Part shown: positions 47,139-56,841 of the stretch, piece by piece
Layout of the letters: the number at the start of each line of letters is the position of its first letter
How positions within the stretch are numbered: position 1 is the stretch's first letter
Source: Rouxiella aceris
GTDB taxonomy: Bacteria; Pseudomonadota; Gammaproteobacteria; Enterobacterales; Enterobacteriaceae
Reading direction: 5' to 3'
Length of the DNA: 64,000 nt
NCBI RefSeq assembly: GCF_012933545.1
Contig: NZ_JAADJU010000005.1
Coordinates: 62,001-126,000, forward strand
The notes under the pieces: generated by a model
What the model saw: the letters and a program-made list of their open reading frames with translations, nothing else
Databases searched by the model: none
What the model was told of the DNA's origin: nothing
Program-made: the position numbers and the translations under genes

Positions 47139-47393
47139 ATGGACTGTCGATCAGACTGCGGTGCCTGTTGTATCGCGCCTTCCATTTCCAGCCCCATCCC
47201 CGGTATGCCCAACGGCAAGCCCGCCAATACCCGCTGCGTGCAGCTCGATGAGCAGATGCGTTGCAAAATCTTCACCTCACCGCTGCGGCCCAGAGTGTGC
47301 GGCGCGCTGCAGGCGAGAAGAGATATGTGCCATACCACGCGCGACCAGGCGTTGACTTACCTGATCCAGCTCGAGCTCGATACCGCGCCTTGA
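47139..47393 (+). CDS. yeiW: YeiW, UPF0153 cysteine-cluster protein
   Basis: 84 residues from ATG 47139 (TTAGGAG eight bases upstream), the E. coli length. Cysteine pattern CRSDCGACC...C...C.IF...PRVCG...MC marks the YkgJ/UPF0153 metal-chelating type. Small cytosolic protein of unknown function. Converges with setB 13 bases away. Confidence 0.92.
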   Translation: MDCRSDCGACCIAPSISSPIPGMPNGKPANTRCVQLDEQMRCKIFTSPLRPRVCGALQARRDMCHTTRDQALTYLIQLELDTAP

Positions 47394-47406
47394 TAAGTAT
47401 CCCGCG

Positions 47407-48594
47407 CTATTTTGGCTCGTAGATACGCCAGATGCATATCACCGACAGCACCACCATCGCCAGCGCCGCGTAAAACACGGCATAGTAGCTGGCAAACTGT
47501 GCCACCAACCCGGCAACAGATCCCGCCAGGATCCAGCCGACACGGGTTGAGTTGGTAAATAGCGTGGTGGCTGCTCCCGCCTGACCCGGCATCAAATCCT
47601 GAAAATAGAGCATGCCAATACCGGCCAATATGCCGATAAACAGCGCATTGAACAGCTGCATGGCAATTAGCATCACTGTACCGGTAGTAAACAGCAGGCT
47701 GATATAAAAAATAACTCCACAAATCACCGCAAAACGCATCAGGAAACGCTTGCCCAGTCGCTTGGCGAAATAGCCGGCGATCAGCATGGTCGGGATTTCC
47801 AGACAAGCTGCGGTGCCCATCAGAATACCGGCCAGTTTTGAAGAAAGGTGCAACTCGGTAACTAGATACAGCGGCATATCAATCAGATAGATACTATTGG
47901 CGGCCCACATCAGCGAACAGGCAATAAACAGCATTAAGGTATCGCGCCGATGACTACGCGGTGCTTGCAGCGTAGCGGCACTTTTTATCCTTGCCTTGGG
48001 CATGGATGGCAGAAAAGCACGCACCATTAGTCCACACAGCAAAAAGGCCAATGCTGCCGCGCAGTACATAAAGGTAAAACCAAAACCCAGCGCCAGAGCA
48101 AAGGCCAGCGGTGGCCCCACAACCCAGGCCAGTGACACCTGGGCGCGCAGAATGGAACTGAACATCACCGCTTCACGACCGGTTTTATCGGCGTGTTCCC
48201 GCGCCAGGGCAAACATTTGCGGGTTGGCGGTGGAGCCAAAACTGGAGAGTAAAACCCCAATCAGCAGCAAGATAAAATAATTGCGATTAAAGGCAAAAAG
48301 TACACACCCCAGCGCGCCCAACAGGCAGCAAAACAGGATCAGACTTTTGCGGTCGCCTTTCTTATCCGACCAACTGGCCAGAAACTGACTGACAAAGATC
48401 CCCAGCACCGCACTGCCGGTAAAAAACAGCCCCACCATAAATGGCGAGACCTTGACTTCGGTGGTTAAGAACAGGCTTAGCGTTGGGGTTTGCAGCGCAC
48501 CGGCAATGCCGCTTAAAAACGCAATAATTAAAAACGCGCTCGACGTCATCTCGGGAAGACGCAAGCGACGTGCTGAAGTGGTTGAAACAGTCAT
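47407..48594 (-). CDS. setB: SetB sugar efflux transporter
   Basis: 395 residues, twelve helices; MFS SET family: LFLTTEVKVSPFMVGLFF, SWSDKKGDRKSLI (motif A) and IDMPLYLVTELHLSSKLAGILMG. Exports lactose and glucose analogues; E. coli SetB also affects chromosome segregation through MreB. Divergent from fruBKA across 471 bases. Confidence 0.93.
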   Translation of the reverse strand: MTVSTTSARRLRLPEMTSSAFLIIAFLSGIAGALQTPTLSLFLTTEVKVSPFMVGLFFTGSAVLGIFVSQFLASWSDKKGDRKSLILFCCLLGALGCVLFAFNRNYFILLLIGVLLSSFGSTANPQMFALAREHADKTGREAVMFSSILRAQVSLAWVVGPPLAFALALGFGFTFMYCAAALAFLLCGLMVRAFLPSMPKARIKSAATLQAPRSHRRDTLMLFIACSLMWAANSIYLIDMPLYLVTELHLSSKLAGILMGTAACLEIPTMLIAGYFAKRLGKRFLMRFAVICGVIFYISLLFTTGTVMLIAMQLFNALFIGILAGIGMLYFQDLMPGQAGAATTLFTNSTRVGWILAGSVAGLVAQFASYYAVFYAALAMVVLSVICIWRIYEPK

Positions 48595-48964
48595 TTTTTA
48601 CAATTACACCAGAAAGCAGAAAGCCGCGGGAGGATAAAATTTGCGCGGAAATATTACGCCTGTTTGTGATAACAAACACGGATTTTTAGCAGTAAAACCG
48701 TGATTGTTCTTATGTTTTAACTGATTGTCAGCAAAAACCGCACAAGAGGTTAAAAAGTGATAATTCATTTCGCGGGCATAATGCCGTCCAGGCCGCCAGC
48801 CAACTTCAGCAACAGACCCGCCGGGACCGTCAGCAACACTTCAGCTTTTTGAGGTTTTGCTGAAAACAGTAAAAGTTAATAATAAGAAAATGTGCGTAGC
48901 ATCATAAAAATGCAACGCCAAATCAGGGAATGCTTGCAAAATAATCGGCGCACAATGAGACTGA

Positions 48965-48980
48965 TTGAAACGTTTCAGCG
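48965..48980. promoter_or_regulatory. Cra (FruR) operator 1, fru operon
   Basis: TTGAAACGTTTCAGCG, reverse complement CGCTGAAACGTTTCAA, fits the Cra consensus GCTGAATCGTTTCA almost fully and is nearly palindromic. 86 bases before the fruB start. Confidence 0.88.
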
Positions 48981-49029
48981 TTGTTCAGTTAATCGATTTG
49001 ACTCAATGGCGCTTAATTTTTCTATTTAG

Positions 49030-49045
49030 GCTGAAACGATTCAAG
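49030..49045 (+). promoter_or_regulatory. Cra (FruR) operator 2, fru operon
   Basis: GCTGAAACGATTCAAG matches the Cra consensus, 65 bases downstream of operator 1 and 20 bases before the fruB start. The twin arrangement is that of the E. coli fru operon, repressed by Cra until fructose-1-phosphate appears. Confidence 0.9.
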
Positions 49046-49065
49046 TTCGGCAGGAGAGGAGACTT

Positions 49066-50196
49066 ATGTTCCAGTTATCACAGCAAGATATTCACCTGGG
49101 TGCTGCCGCCAGCAACAAACAGGACGCTATCCGTCAGGTCGCTGCGGCGTTGACGCAGGCCGGACGCGTTAGCGAAGGCTATGTAGAAGGGATGCTGGCT
49201 CGCGAGCTGCAAACGTCAACCTATTTGGGCAACGGCATCGCTATTCCTCACGGCACAACGGATACCCGTGATCTGGTCCTTAATACCGGTGTTCAGGTAT
49301 TTCAGTTTCCGCAGGGCATTGAATGGGGCGAAGGCCAGACGGCTTTTGTGGTCATCGGCATTGCCGCTCGCTCTGACGAACATCTGACATTACTGCGTCA
49401 GCTAACCCATGTACTCAGCGATGACAGCGTGTCGGCACAGCTGGCAAAAACCCAATCTGCGGAAGAACTGCGCAGCCTGCTGATGGGCGAAAAGAACGCG
49501 GCTGAATTCCGTTTTGACAGCCAGCTGATTGCGCTGGATGTTGCTGCAGACAGCCTGATCACTCTGCAAGCGCTGAACGCCGGTCGTCTGCAACAGATTG
49601 GTGCGGTCAATACTGCCTTTGTCAGCGATGTGATTAGCCGTAAGCCACTGAATCTTGGCCAGGGTATCTGGTTAAGTGACAGCACCGAGGGCAACCTTAA
49701 CAGCGCGGCCACCCTGAGCCGTCCCGCCACTGCCTTTGTGCAGGATGGCGAGAAGGTTGCTCTGTTGCTGACGCTGGCTGTAACCGATGAACAACCCTTC
49801 AGTGTACTGAACTATCTGAGCGATCTGCTGCTGGCCAATAAAGCCGATCGTCTGCTGACTGCCGACGCCGTAGGCGTACTGGCATTGCTGACCAGTGAGG
49901 TTGCTGAACAGAGCGAACTGCTGACAGCAGAATATGTTATCCGTAATGAACACGGTCTGCATGCCCGTCCAGGCACCGCGCTGGTCAACTGCATCAAGCA
50001 GTTTGAGAGTGAGATTACGGTGACCAACCTTGACGGCAGCGGTAAGCCAGCAAATGGACGCAGCCTGATGAAAGTCGTGGCGCTGGGCGTTAAAAAAGGT
50101 CATCGCCTGCGGTTTACCGCCAGCGGTGCGGATGCTGAAACAGCATTGAAATCTATCGGTGAAGCTATTGCCGAAGGTCTGGGAGAAGGCGCATGA
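49066..50196 (+). CDS. fruB: FruB, fructose PTS IIA-FPr (HPr-like) fusion
   Basis: 376 residues as in E. coli. N-terminal EIIA with [14 protein letters not shown] (His62 phosphorylated), a middle linker domain and a C-terminal HPr module with [14 protein letters not shown] (active His about 300). Passes phosphate from EI to FruA. GGAGAGGAGA ribosome site. Overlaps fruK by four bases. Confidence 0.96.
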   Translation: MFQLSQQDIHLGAAASNKQDAIRQVAAALTQAGRVSEGYVEGMLARELQTSTYLGNGIAIPHGTTDTRDLVLNTGVQVFQFPQGIEWGEGQTAFVVIGIAARSDEHLTLLRQLTHVLSDDSVSAQLAKTQSAEELRSLLMGEKNAAEFRFDSQLIALDVAADSLITLQALNAGRLQQIGAVNTAFVSDVISRKPLNLGQGIWLSDSTEGNLNSAATLSRPATAFVQDGEKVALLLTLAVTDEQPFSVLNYLSDLLLANKADRLLTADAVGVLALLTSEVAEQSELLTAEYVIRNEHGLHARPGTALVNCIKQFESEITVTNLDGSGKPANGRSLMKVVALGVKKGHRLRFTASGADAETALKSIGEAIAEGLGEGA

Positions 50197-51131
50197 GCCG
50201 CAGAGTCGCCACTATTACCCTCAACCCGGCGTACGACCTGGTGGGCTACTGCCCAGAGATCGAACGTGGAGAAGTCAATCTGGTGCAAACCGCCGGACTG
50301 CATGCTGCCGGGAAAGGCATTAACGTTGCCAAGGTACTGAAAGATTTGGGTATTGATGTCACCGTCGGCGGTTTTCTGGGTAAAGAAAACCAGGATGGCT
50401 TCCAACACCTGTTTAGCAGCCTGGGCATTGCCAACCGTTTTCAGGTGGTATCGGGCCGTACGCGTATCAACGTCAAGCTGACCGAAAAAGATGGAGAAGT
50501 CAGCGACTTCAACTTCTCCGGATTTGAAGTGACGCCGCAGGACTGGGAGCGTTTTGTTACCGATTCCCTGAGCTGGCTGGGTCAGTTCGATATGGTCGCC
50601 GTTTGTGGCAGCCTGCCAGCCGGTGTGGCGCCAGAAGCCTTTACTGACTGGATGACGCGTCTGCGTTCCCAGTGCCCATGCATTATCTTCGACAGCAGCC
50701 GCGAAGCGCTGGTGGCGGGATTAAAAGCGGCGCCTTGGTTAGTCAAACCAAACCGTCGCGAGTTGGAAATCTGGGCTGGTCGCAAGTTGCCAGCACTGAG
50801 TGATGTGGTCGAGGCTGCGCATGCATTGCGCGATCAGGGGATCGCTCATGTAGTGATTTCTCTGGGGGCCGAAGGGGCGTTGTGGGTTAACGCTTCCGGT
50901 GCCTGGATTGCCAAGCCTCCGGCTTGTGAAGTGGTTAGCACCGTGGGTGCTGGCGACTCAATGGTCGGTGGGCTGATTTACGGTTTGCTGATGAGAGAGT
51001 CAAGCGAACATACGCTACGTCTGGCAACTGCCGTGGCGGCACTCGCTGTAAGTCAAAGCAATGTCGGTGTCACCGATCGTCCGCAGTTGGCGGCGATGAT
51101 GGCACGTGTTGATCTGAAACCCTTTAATTGA
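50193..51131 (+). CDS. fruK: FruK, 1-phosphofructokinase
   Basis: 312 residues, PfkB family: [30 protein letters not shown] and the catalytic [10 protein letters not shown] loop. Converts fructose-1-phosphate to fructose-1,6-bisphosphate. Middle gene, coupled to fruB and fruA by overlap. Confidence 0.96.
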   Translation: MSRRVATITLNPAYDLVGYCPEIERGEVNLVQTAGLHAAGKGINVAKVLKDLGIDVTVGGFLGKENQDGFQHLFSSLGIANRFQVVSGRTRINVKLTEKDGEVSDFNFSGFEVTPQDWERFVTDSLSWLGQFDMVAVCGSLPAGVAPEAFTDWMTRLRSQCPCIIFDSSREALVAGLKAAPWLVKPNRRELEIWAGRKLPALSDVVEAAHALRDQGIAHVVISLGAEGALWVNASGAWIAKPPACEVVSTVGAGDSMVGGLIYGLLMRESSEHTLRLATAVAALAVSQSNVGVTDRPQLAAMMARVDLKPFN

Positions 51132-51145
51132 CCGCAGGAGGCAGA

Positions 51146-52837
51146 ATGAAAACGCTGCTGATGATAGACAAAACGCTGGGGCAGGCAAGTGGCCACCTGG
51201 CAAAAAATATGCTCGCTGCTTCTGCTGAAAAAGTAGGGCAACAGGTCGTTTCCACCGCTTCTGAGGCTGAACTGGTGGTATTCATTGGTGATGCACTGCC
51301 AGTGGATGCGCAACTTAATGGTAAAAATGTGTTCCTGGGATCGCTGGCAGACGCCGTAAGCGGACCTGAGGCGCTGTTGACCCGCGCGGTCACGGAAGCG
51401 AAAGCTTATCAGGCCCCGGTACAGGCACCTGTTGCCGCAGCGCAAAAGCGCGTTGTCGCCATCACTGCCTGCCCAACCGGCGTAGCGCACACCTTTATGG
51501 CTGCTGAAGCCATTGAAACCGAAGCGAAAAAACGCGGCTGGTGGGTGAAGGTCGAAACCCGTGGTTCAGTGGGTGCCGGCAATGCCATCACCGCTGAAGA
51601 AGTGGCGGCTGCTGACCTGGTGATTGTTGCTGCCGATATCGAAGTTGACCTCGAGAAGTTTGCCGGTAAACAGATGTATCGCACCTCAACCGGTCTGGCA
51701 TTGAAAAAAACCAAACAAGAGCTGGATAAAGCGCTGGTTGAAGCGGAACTGTTTGAACCTAAAAAACAGGGTCAGGCAGCTTCCGGCAAGAAAAAAGAGA
51801 GCGGTAGCGGCCCATATCGTCACCTGTTGACCGGGGTTTCCTACATGCTGCCGATGGTGGTAGCCGGTGGTTTGTGTATCGCGCTGTCATTTGTCTTCGG
51901 TATCGAGGCCTTTAAAGTCAAAGGTACTCTGGCTGCAGCCTTGATGCAGATTGGTGGCGCATCCGCCTTTGCATTGATGGTGCCGGTATTGGCAGGCTTT
52001 ATCGCCTTCTCTATCGCTGACCGTCCGGGTCTGACTCCGGGTCTGGTGGGCGGTATGCTGGCAGTCAGCACTGGTGCCGGTTTCCTCGGCGGTATCATTG
52101 CCGGTTTCCTGGCAGGTTACCTGGCGAAATTTATCAGCAACAAGCTGCATTTACCGCAGAGTATGGAAGCGCTGAAGCCGATCCTGATCATTCCACTGGT
52201 GGCCAGTTTAATTACCGGTCTGGTGATGATTTATGTGGTTGGTACGCCAGTGGCGCAAATCATGGCCGGTCTGACCGCCTGGTTGCAATCTCTGGGTACG
52301 GCTAACGCGGTTCTGCTGGGTGCTATCCTCGGTGCCATGATGTGTACCGATATGGGTGGTCCGGTTAACAAAGCCGCTTATGCCTTCGGTGTGGCACTGC
52401 TGAGCTCTTCTGTGTATGCGCCGATGGCGGCAATCATGGCGGCAGGGATGGTTCCTCCACTGGCGATGGGTCTGGCAACGCTGCTGGCACGCAACAAGTT
52501 CGACGATGGCGAACGTGAAGGCGGCAAAGCGGCACTGGTTCTGGGTCTGTGCTTTATCTCTGAAGGGGCAATACCTTTCGCTGCTCGCGATCCGATGCGT
52601 GTTCTGCCGTGCTGTATCGCCGGTGGTGCATTAACCGGTGCGCTTTCCATGGCCTTCGGTGCCAAACTGATGGCACCACACGGCGGGTTGTTTGTACTGC
52701 TGATCCCTGGTGCGATTAGCCCGGTACTGCTGTATCTGGTGGCGATTATTGCTGGTACGGTGTTGGCAGGTGGTGCTTATGCCATCCTGAAACGCTCAGA
52801 TGCCGCTATTGCAGCGAAAGCAGCAGTCAGCAACTAA
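51146..52837 (+). CDS. fruA: FruA, fructose PTS IIB'BC
   Basis: 563 residues from ATG 51146 (GGAGG upstream), the E. coli length. Domains: degenerate IIB' (1-95), IIB with TACPTGVAHT (active Cys about 109), linker (KKKESGSGPYRH), then the IIC membrane part (TPGLVGGML, CTDMGGPVNKAAY, EGAIPFAARDP). Imports fructose as fructose-1-phosphate. Confidence 0.96.
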   Translation: MKTLLMIDKTLGQASGHLAKNMLAASAEKVGQQVVSTASEAELVVFIGDALPVDAQLNGKNVFLGSLADAVSGPEALLTRAVTEAKAYQAPVQAPVAAAQKRVVAITACPTGVAHTFMAAEAIETEAKKRGWWVKVETRGSVGAGNAITAEEVAAADLVIVAADIEVDLEKFAGKQMYRTSTGLALKKTKQELDKALVEAELFEPKKQGQAASGKKKESGSGPYRHLLTGVSYMLPMVVAGGLCIALSFVFGIEAFKVKGTLAAALMQIGGASAFALMVPVLAGFIAFSIADRPGLTPGLVGGMLAVSTGAGFLGGIIAGFLAGYLAKFISNKLHLPQSMEALKPILIIPLVASLITGLVMIYVVGTPVAQIMAGLTAWLQSLGTANAVLLGAILGAMMCTDMGGPVNKAAYAFGVALLSSSVYAPMAAIMAAGMVPPLAMGLATLLARNKFDDGEREGGKAALVLGLCFISEGAIPFAARDPMRVLPCCIAGGALTGALSMAFGAKLMAPHGGLFVLLIPGAISPVLLYLVAIIAGTVLAGGAYAILKRSDAAIAAKAAVSN

Positions 52838-52863
52838 GTTTCAATAACGCCGGTTAAGGGCGC

Positions 52864-52899
52864 AAATGCCAGTCACGAAAGTGGCTGGCATTTTTTTTT
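52864..52899 (+). terminator. fruA terminator
   Basis: AAATGCCAGTCAC, loop GAAA, GTGGCTGGCATTT, then a T-run of nine. Strong intrinsic terminator. Confidence 0.93.
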
Positions 52900-53027
52900 G
52901 CACCGGGCATCTTGTATATATATGGTTTGAATATCGCTAGCCCGCAATGACGGCTTTAACGCTCGTAGTCTTAAAGTGTTGACAAGTATTATAGAGTCAA
53001 ATTACACACATTTTCTGGAGGCCTGGA

Positions 53028-53276
53028 ATGACTATTTCAGCTAAGAAGATTCACTTTGACGATACCACTATGTGGGTTGAACTGAGTGATGCGCGTACTA
53101 TAGGTGTTCCTCTCGCCTGGTTTCCTCGTTTATTGCATGCGTCTTCCGAACAGCTTAATTCTTTTGAACTGAGTGCCAGAGGGATCCATTGGGAGGCTTT
53201 AGATGAAGATATTTCGGTTGAGGGATTACTTGCAGGACGGGGGGATGTGACACATCAGCCTCACCAGGTAGCATAA
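53028..53276 (+). CDS. DUF2442 protein
   Basis: 82 residues. The pattern IHFDDTTMWVELSDARTIGVPLAWFPRLLHAS...FELSARGIHWEALDEDISVEGLLAG is DUF2442. Members often sit beside a DUF4160 protein and are suspected antitoxin-like partners; here there is none in view, so it is an orphan. A TTGACA box at 52979 and the GGAGG site support expression. Not at this place in E. coli. Confidence 0.85.
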   Translation: MTISAKKIHFDDTTMWVELSDARTIGVPLAWFPRLLHASSEQLNSFELSARGIHWEALDEDISVEGLLAGRGDVTHQPHQVA

Positions 53277-53296
53277 CTAGTCAGCATATCTCTTGT

Positions 53297-53325
53297 CTTG
53301 GTCTGCACTTAAGTTGCAGACCAAG
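53297..53325. terminator. Hairpin between DUF2442 gene and nfo
   Basis: CTTGGTCTGCA pairs with TGCAGACCAAG around ACTTAAG-type loop bases; 11-bp arms, no long T-run. Lies between convergent genes; probably terminates in both directions. Confidence 0.6.
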
Positions 53326-53340
53326 GAGATTTACTATTGA

Positions 53341-54204
53341 TTACGCAGCGGCTTCGCTATCGACTTTTTGCTGTGATTTTAACCAGGCAATTTCATCGAT
53401 CCAGATTTCTGGATCGACGGTTTCCAGGATCAGCGGAATATTGTCAAAACGCGGGTCGCGCATAATATAGCTAAATGCCGTCTTGCCAATATTGCCTTCG
53501 CCGAGGCTATGGTGGCGGTCAACGCGGCTATTAAATTCACTTTTGGCATCATTAAGATGCATACCGCGCAGATACTGAAAGCCGACGATATCGCTAAAGT
53601 GTCTAAAGGTCTGCTCACAGTCTGCTTCGCTGCGTAAATCGTAGCCGGCGGCAAAAGCATGGCAGGTATCGATACAAACCCCGACGCGGCTTTTATCTTC
53701 AACGCCGGCAATAATCTCCGCCAAATGCTCAAAGCGAAAGCCGAGATTGCTGCCCTGACCGGCGGTGTTTTCGATCACCGCCGTTACCCCTTCGGTTTTA
53801 GCCAGCGCAATATTAATGGATTCGGCAATGGTGGCGAGACAGCGGGTTTCATCAATCTGCAGCAAGTGGCTACCGGGATGGAAATTCAGCAGTGAGAGGC
53901 CTAATTGCTGGCAGCGCTGCAATTCATCAATAAAAGCTTCGCGGGATTTTTCCAACGCCTCGGGAACCGGATGCCCAAGATTTATCAGATAACTGTCGTG
54001 CGGCAATATCTGTTGGCTGTTGTAACCGTACTGCTGGCAGGCGGCTTTAAAGCGTTCAATAACATCCTCTGCCAGGGGAGCGGCGCGCCATTGCCGTTGG
54101 TTTTTGGTAAATAGTGCAAATGCAGTTGCTTCCAGTTCATGTGCGCGTAACACCGCCTGATCGACGCCGCCTGCTGCACTGACGTGTGCCCCGACAAATT
54201 TCAT
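53341..54204 (-). CDS. nfo: Endonuclease IV
   Basis: 287 residues (E. coli 285), TIM barrel with the three-zinc ligands: [55 protein letters not shown] and LILETVDPE. Cuts abasic sites and oxidised bases. In E. coli it is in the SoxRS regulon; I saw no clear soxbox. Confidence 0.96.
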   Translation of the reverse strand: MKFVGAHVSAAGGVDQAVLRAHELEATAFALFTKNQRQWRAAPLAEDVIERFKAACQQYGYNSQQILPHDSYLINLGHPVPEALEKSREAFIDELQRCQQLGLSLLNFHPGSHLLQIDETRCLATIAESINIALAKTEGVTAVIENTAGQGSNLGFRFEHLAEIIAGVEDKSRVGVCIDTCHAFAAGYDLRSEADCEQTFRHFSDIVGFQYLRGMHLNDAKSEFNSRVDRHHSLGEGNIGKTAFSYIMRDPRFDNIPLILETVDPEIWIDEIAWLKSQQKVDSEAAA

Positions 54205-54303
54205 CTTATCCCCCTGTTTGGTTATATCCTGATGAGGGAATCATAACCGCTTTGGCTACAGGGGGGCAGCCAATAAATGTTAAAAGTGTTTTAAAATATT
54301 TAA

Positions 54304-55404
54304 TCAAATCAGTTGTTGCACCAGATGGTTAATCCCTGCGCCGCCAATAATCAGCCACAGAAACAGTAATCCGGCCATCATCAGCGGTTTGATCCCGGCC
54401 TGGCGCAGAGCGCTGATATGAGTGGTCAAGCCTAGTGCGGCCATTGCCATGGCTAAACACAGGGTATCGAGCGTCAGCAGGGTATTGACCCAGGCTGGCG
54501 GCAGTAAGTTAAAGCTATTAAAAGCCGCAATCAAAATAAACCACAGGGCAAACCACGGCAGGGTAATACCGGAACCGAGGCGCTGGCCCTTGGGTGTACC
54601 GCCGAGACGACGGTTTTTCCAGACACTGAGCAGCAGCAGGAAAGGTGCCAGCATCATTACGCGGATCATTTTGGCGATCACCGCCGAATTTTCCGCTTCA
54701 GGCGTAACGCCGTGTCCGGCAGCCACTACCTGAGCGACTTCATGAACGGTAGAGCCGATATAGATACCAAACTGCGAGGCATTAATATCAAACCACTGAT
54801 AATGCAGGTTGAGCTGCCATAACCAGGGGTAGATCATGATTGCCGCCGTCCCAAAAATCACCACCGTGGCTACGGCGACTGTTACTTTTTCGGCGTCGGC
54901 TTTTAGCACCGGTTCGGTGGCCATTACCGCGGCGGCACCGCAGATACTGCTACCGGCACCGATTAATATTGCCGTTTCGCTATCGAGCCCAAACAGACGT
55001 TTACCTAACCAGCAGGCTAACAAAAAGGTGCTGCTCAAGGTTAACAGGTCGATGACTATCCCGGCGCTGCCCACGTCGGCTATCTGCGTAAAGGTGAGTT
55101 TGAAACCGTATAAAATAATCCCCAGTCGCAACAGTTTCTGTTTCGCCAAATTGACGCCGTCTGCGCATAGCGGGCGCGCCACCGGATAAAAAGTATTGCC
55201 CACCACCATGCCGCTAACAATAGCCAGCGTCAGGGCGCTTAAGCCGAATGAACTCAGCTTCGGGAAATGGCTTAGCCATAACGAGAGGACCGTTATCGCC
55301 GCGGTGAGAACTAAACCGGGTATCACGCGTCCAACAGGATGCGCCATTAAAAAACGGTTTAGTCGTTTGTTGTTGGTGGTTTGTTCAGGTAATACATGGC
55401 TCAT
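54304..55404 (-). CDS. yeiH: YeiH, UPF0324 (putative sulfate/sulfite exporter)
   Basis: 366 residues from ATG 55404 (family start MSHVLPEQ; AGTGAGGAT upstream). About ten hydrophobic helices with the UPF0324 blocks FYPVARPLCADGVNLAKQKLLRLGIILYGF and GAGSSICGAAAVMATEPVL. Divergent from yeiE, its probable regulator; in related bacteria YeiE is tied to sulfite response. Confidence 0.93.
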   Translation of the reverse strand: MSHVLPEQTTNNKRLNRFLMAHPVGRVIPGLVLTAAITVLSLWLSHFPKLSSFGLSALTLAIVSGMVVGNTFYPVARPLCADGVNLAKQKLLRLGIILYGFKLTFTQIADVGSAGIVIDLLTLSSTFLLACWLGKRLFGLDSETAILIGAGSSICGAAAVMATEPVLKADAEKVTVAVATVVIFGTAAIMIYPWLWQLNLHYQWFDINASQFGIYIGSTVHEVAQVVAAGHGVTPEAENSAVIAKMIRVMMLAPFLLLLSVWKNRRLGGTPKGQRLGSGITLPWFALWFILIAAFNSFNLLPPAWVNTLLTLDTLCLAMAMAALGLTTHISALRQAGIKPLMMAGLLFLWLIIGGAGINHLVQQLI

Positions 55405-55708
55405 GGTGTCATCCTCACTGTTGGCCTGGAATAAGCTTATGCAGTTTAGATATAATTGTGAAATTGATTGTAATTCTATAAACAATCTAAAAAACTGGTA
55501 TAGAATGGTTACCTGGGCCGATTAGGCAATGGTGGGTACGGATAGGGCTATACTTACCAGGCAGGACCGGCAACAGGTCGGGACACTGCCTAAGGTATCT
55601 CTGCCATAGATCCTGGCGATTGGCAGGCGATCACTAAACATAGGAGGAGCGGATTCGGCCAAAGTGTGCAAATGCAACAGTGCATTTTTTACTTTTGAAT
55701 CAATCAAA

Positions 55709-55735
55709 TTATCGAAGCGACCCTGGGTTCGATAA
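55709..55735. promoter_or_regulatory. Candidate YeiE operator
   Basis: TTATCGAA (55709-55716) and TTCGATAA (55728-55735) are perfect 8-bp inverted arms 11 bases apart, 17 bases before the yeiE start. LysR regulators bind such interrupted palindromes (T-N11-A) and usually repress themselves from this place. A third copy of the half, ATCGATAA, overlaps at 55737. Confidence 0.6.
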
Positions 55736-55752
55736 TCGATAACGAGACTCTA

Positions 55753-56625
55753 ATGCATATTACACTGCGTCAACTGGAAGTATTTTCTGAGGTGCTGAAA
55801 AGTGGTTCCACAACTCAGGCATCGGTTGTTCTGTCTTTGTCACAGTCGGCAGTCAGCGCGGCCCTGGCCGATCTCGAAGGGCAGTTGGGCGTAAAACTGT
55901 TTGATCGCGTCGGTAAACGTTTGGTTATCAATGAGCATGGGCGTCTATTGTACCCCAAAGCGCTGGCGCTGCTGGAGCAGGCCGGTGAAATAGAACGCCT
56001 GTTTAGCCATGACAGCGGGTCGCTGAAAATTGGTGCCAGCAGCACCATCGGCAACTATATGTTACCCGCGATGATTGCCAGTTATCGTCTGGACTTTCCG
56101 TCAACGCCCATGGAGCTGAATGTCGGCAATACCGACGATGTGATCAATGCCGTTGCCGACTTCCGTGTCGATCTGGGCTTGATTGAAGGACCTTGCCGCA
56201 TGACGGAACTGGTAACCCAACCCTGGCTTGACGATGAGCTGGTGGTCTTTGCCGCTCCGGATAATCCGCTGGTGGGCAAGAACGTGACGCTGGAGATGCT
56301 GGCCCATGCGCCATGGATCCTGCGTGAGCGCGGATCCGGTACGCGGGAAGTGCTGGACCATCTGCTATTGTCACAATTAGAGGATTTTAATCTGGTGATG
56401 GAGCTGGGTAATTCCGAAGCCATCAAGCACGCAGTGCGCCACGGTATCGGTATCAGCTGTTTGTCGCGGCGGGTGATTGCCGAACAGCTGAGCAGCGGCT
56501 CACTGGTGCAAATTCAACTGCCGATGCCGCCGTTGGTGCGAAAACTTTATCTTATCCACCATCGGCAGAAACATATCTCTAATGCCTTATCCCGCTTTCT
56601 AAGCTACTGCCGCGAGCTGGCATAA
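55753..56625 (+). CDS. yeiE: YeiE, LysR-family regulator
   Basis: 290 residues. LysR winged helix ([50 protein letters not shown]) and a CysB-like effector domain ([32 protein letters not shown]). Neighbour order with yeiH and lysP as in E. coli, where YeiE was first linked to lysP control. Followed by a terminator. Confidence 0.94.
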   Translation: MHITLRQLEVFSEVLKSGSTTQASVVLSLSQSAVSAALADLEGQLGVKLFDRVGKRLVINEHGRLLYPKALALLEQAGEIERLFSHDSGSLKIGASSTIGNYMLPAMIASYRLDFPSTPMELNVGNTDDVINAVADFRVDLGLIEGPCRMTELVTQPWLDDELVVFAAPDNPLVGKNVTLEMLAHAPWILRERGSGTREVLDHLLLSQLEDFNLVMELGNSEAIKHAVRHGIGISCLSRRVIAEQLSSGSLVQIQLPMPPLVRKLYLIHHRQKHISNALSRFLSYCRELA

Positions 56626-56651
56626 AGAAAATTCCCCTTATCTTTCATGTG

Positions 56652-56694
56652 ACAGACGCTGTTATCACCCAGCGTCTGTTGCCGTGCTTTTTTT
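56652..56694 (+). terminator. yeiE terminator
   Basis: ACAGACGCTG (56652-56661) pairs with CAGCGTCTGT (56670-56679); a T-run follows after eight bases. Confidence 0.7.
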
Positions 56695-56841
56695 CTGAGC
56701 ACTGCCGGTCATTGGGTATCCTTATAATTACGCGGCCATCATGAAGGCTTCTAATGACAGGTGGATCCTGCTAGGCAGCTCGGCAGTTTTTGCTACAATC
56801 CGCGCTTAAAAATTCACATGACGAGCAGAAATAGGGTAAAA

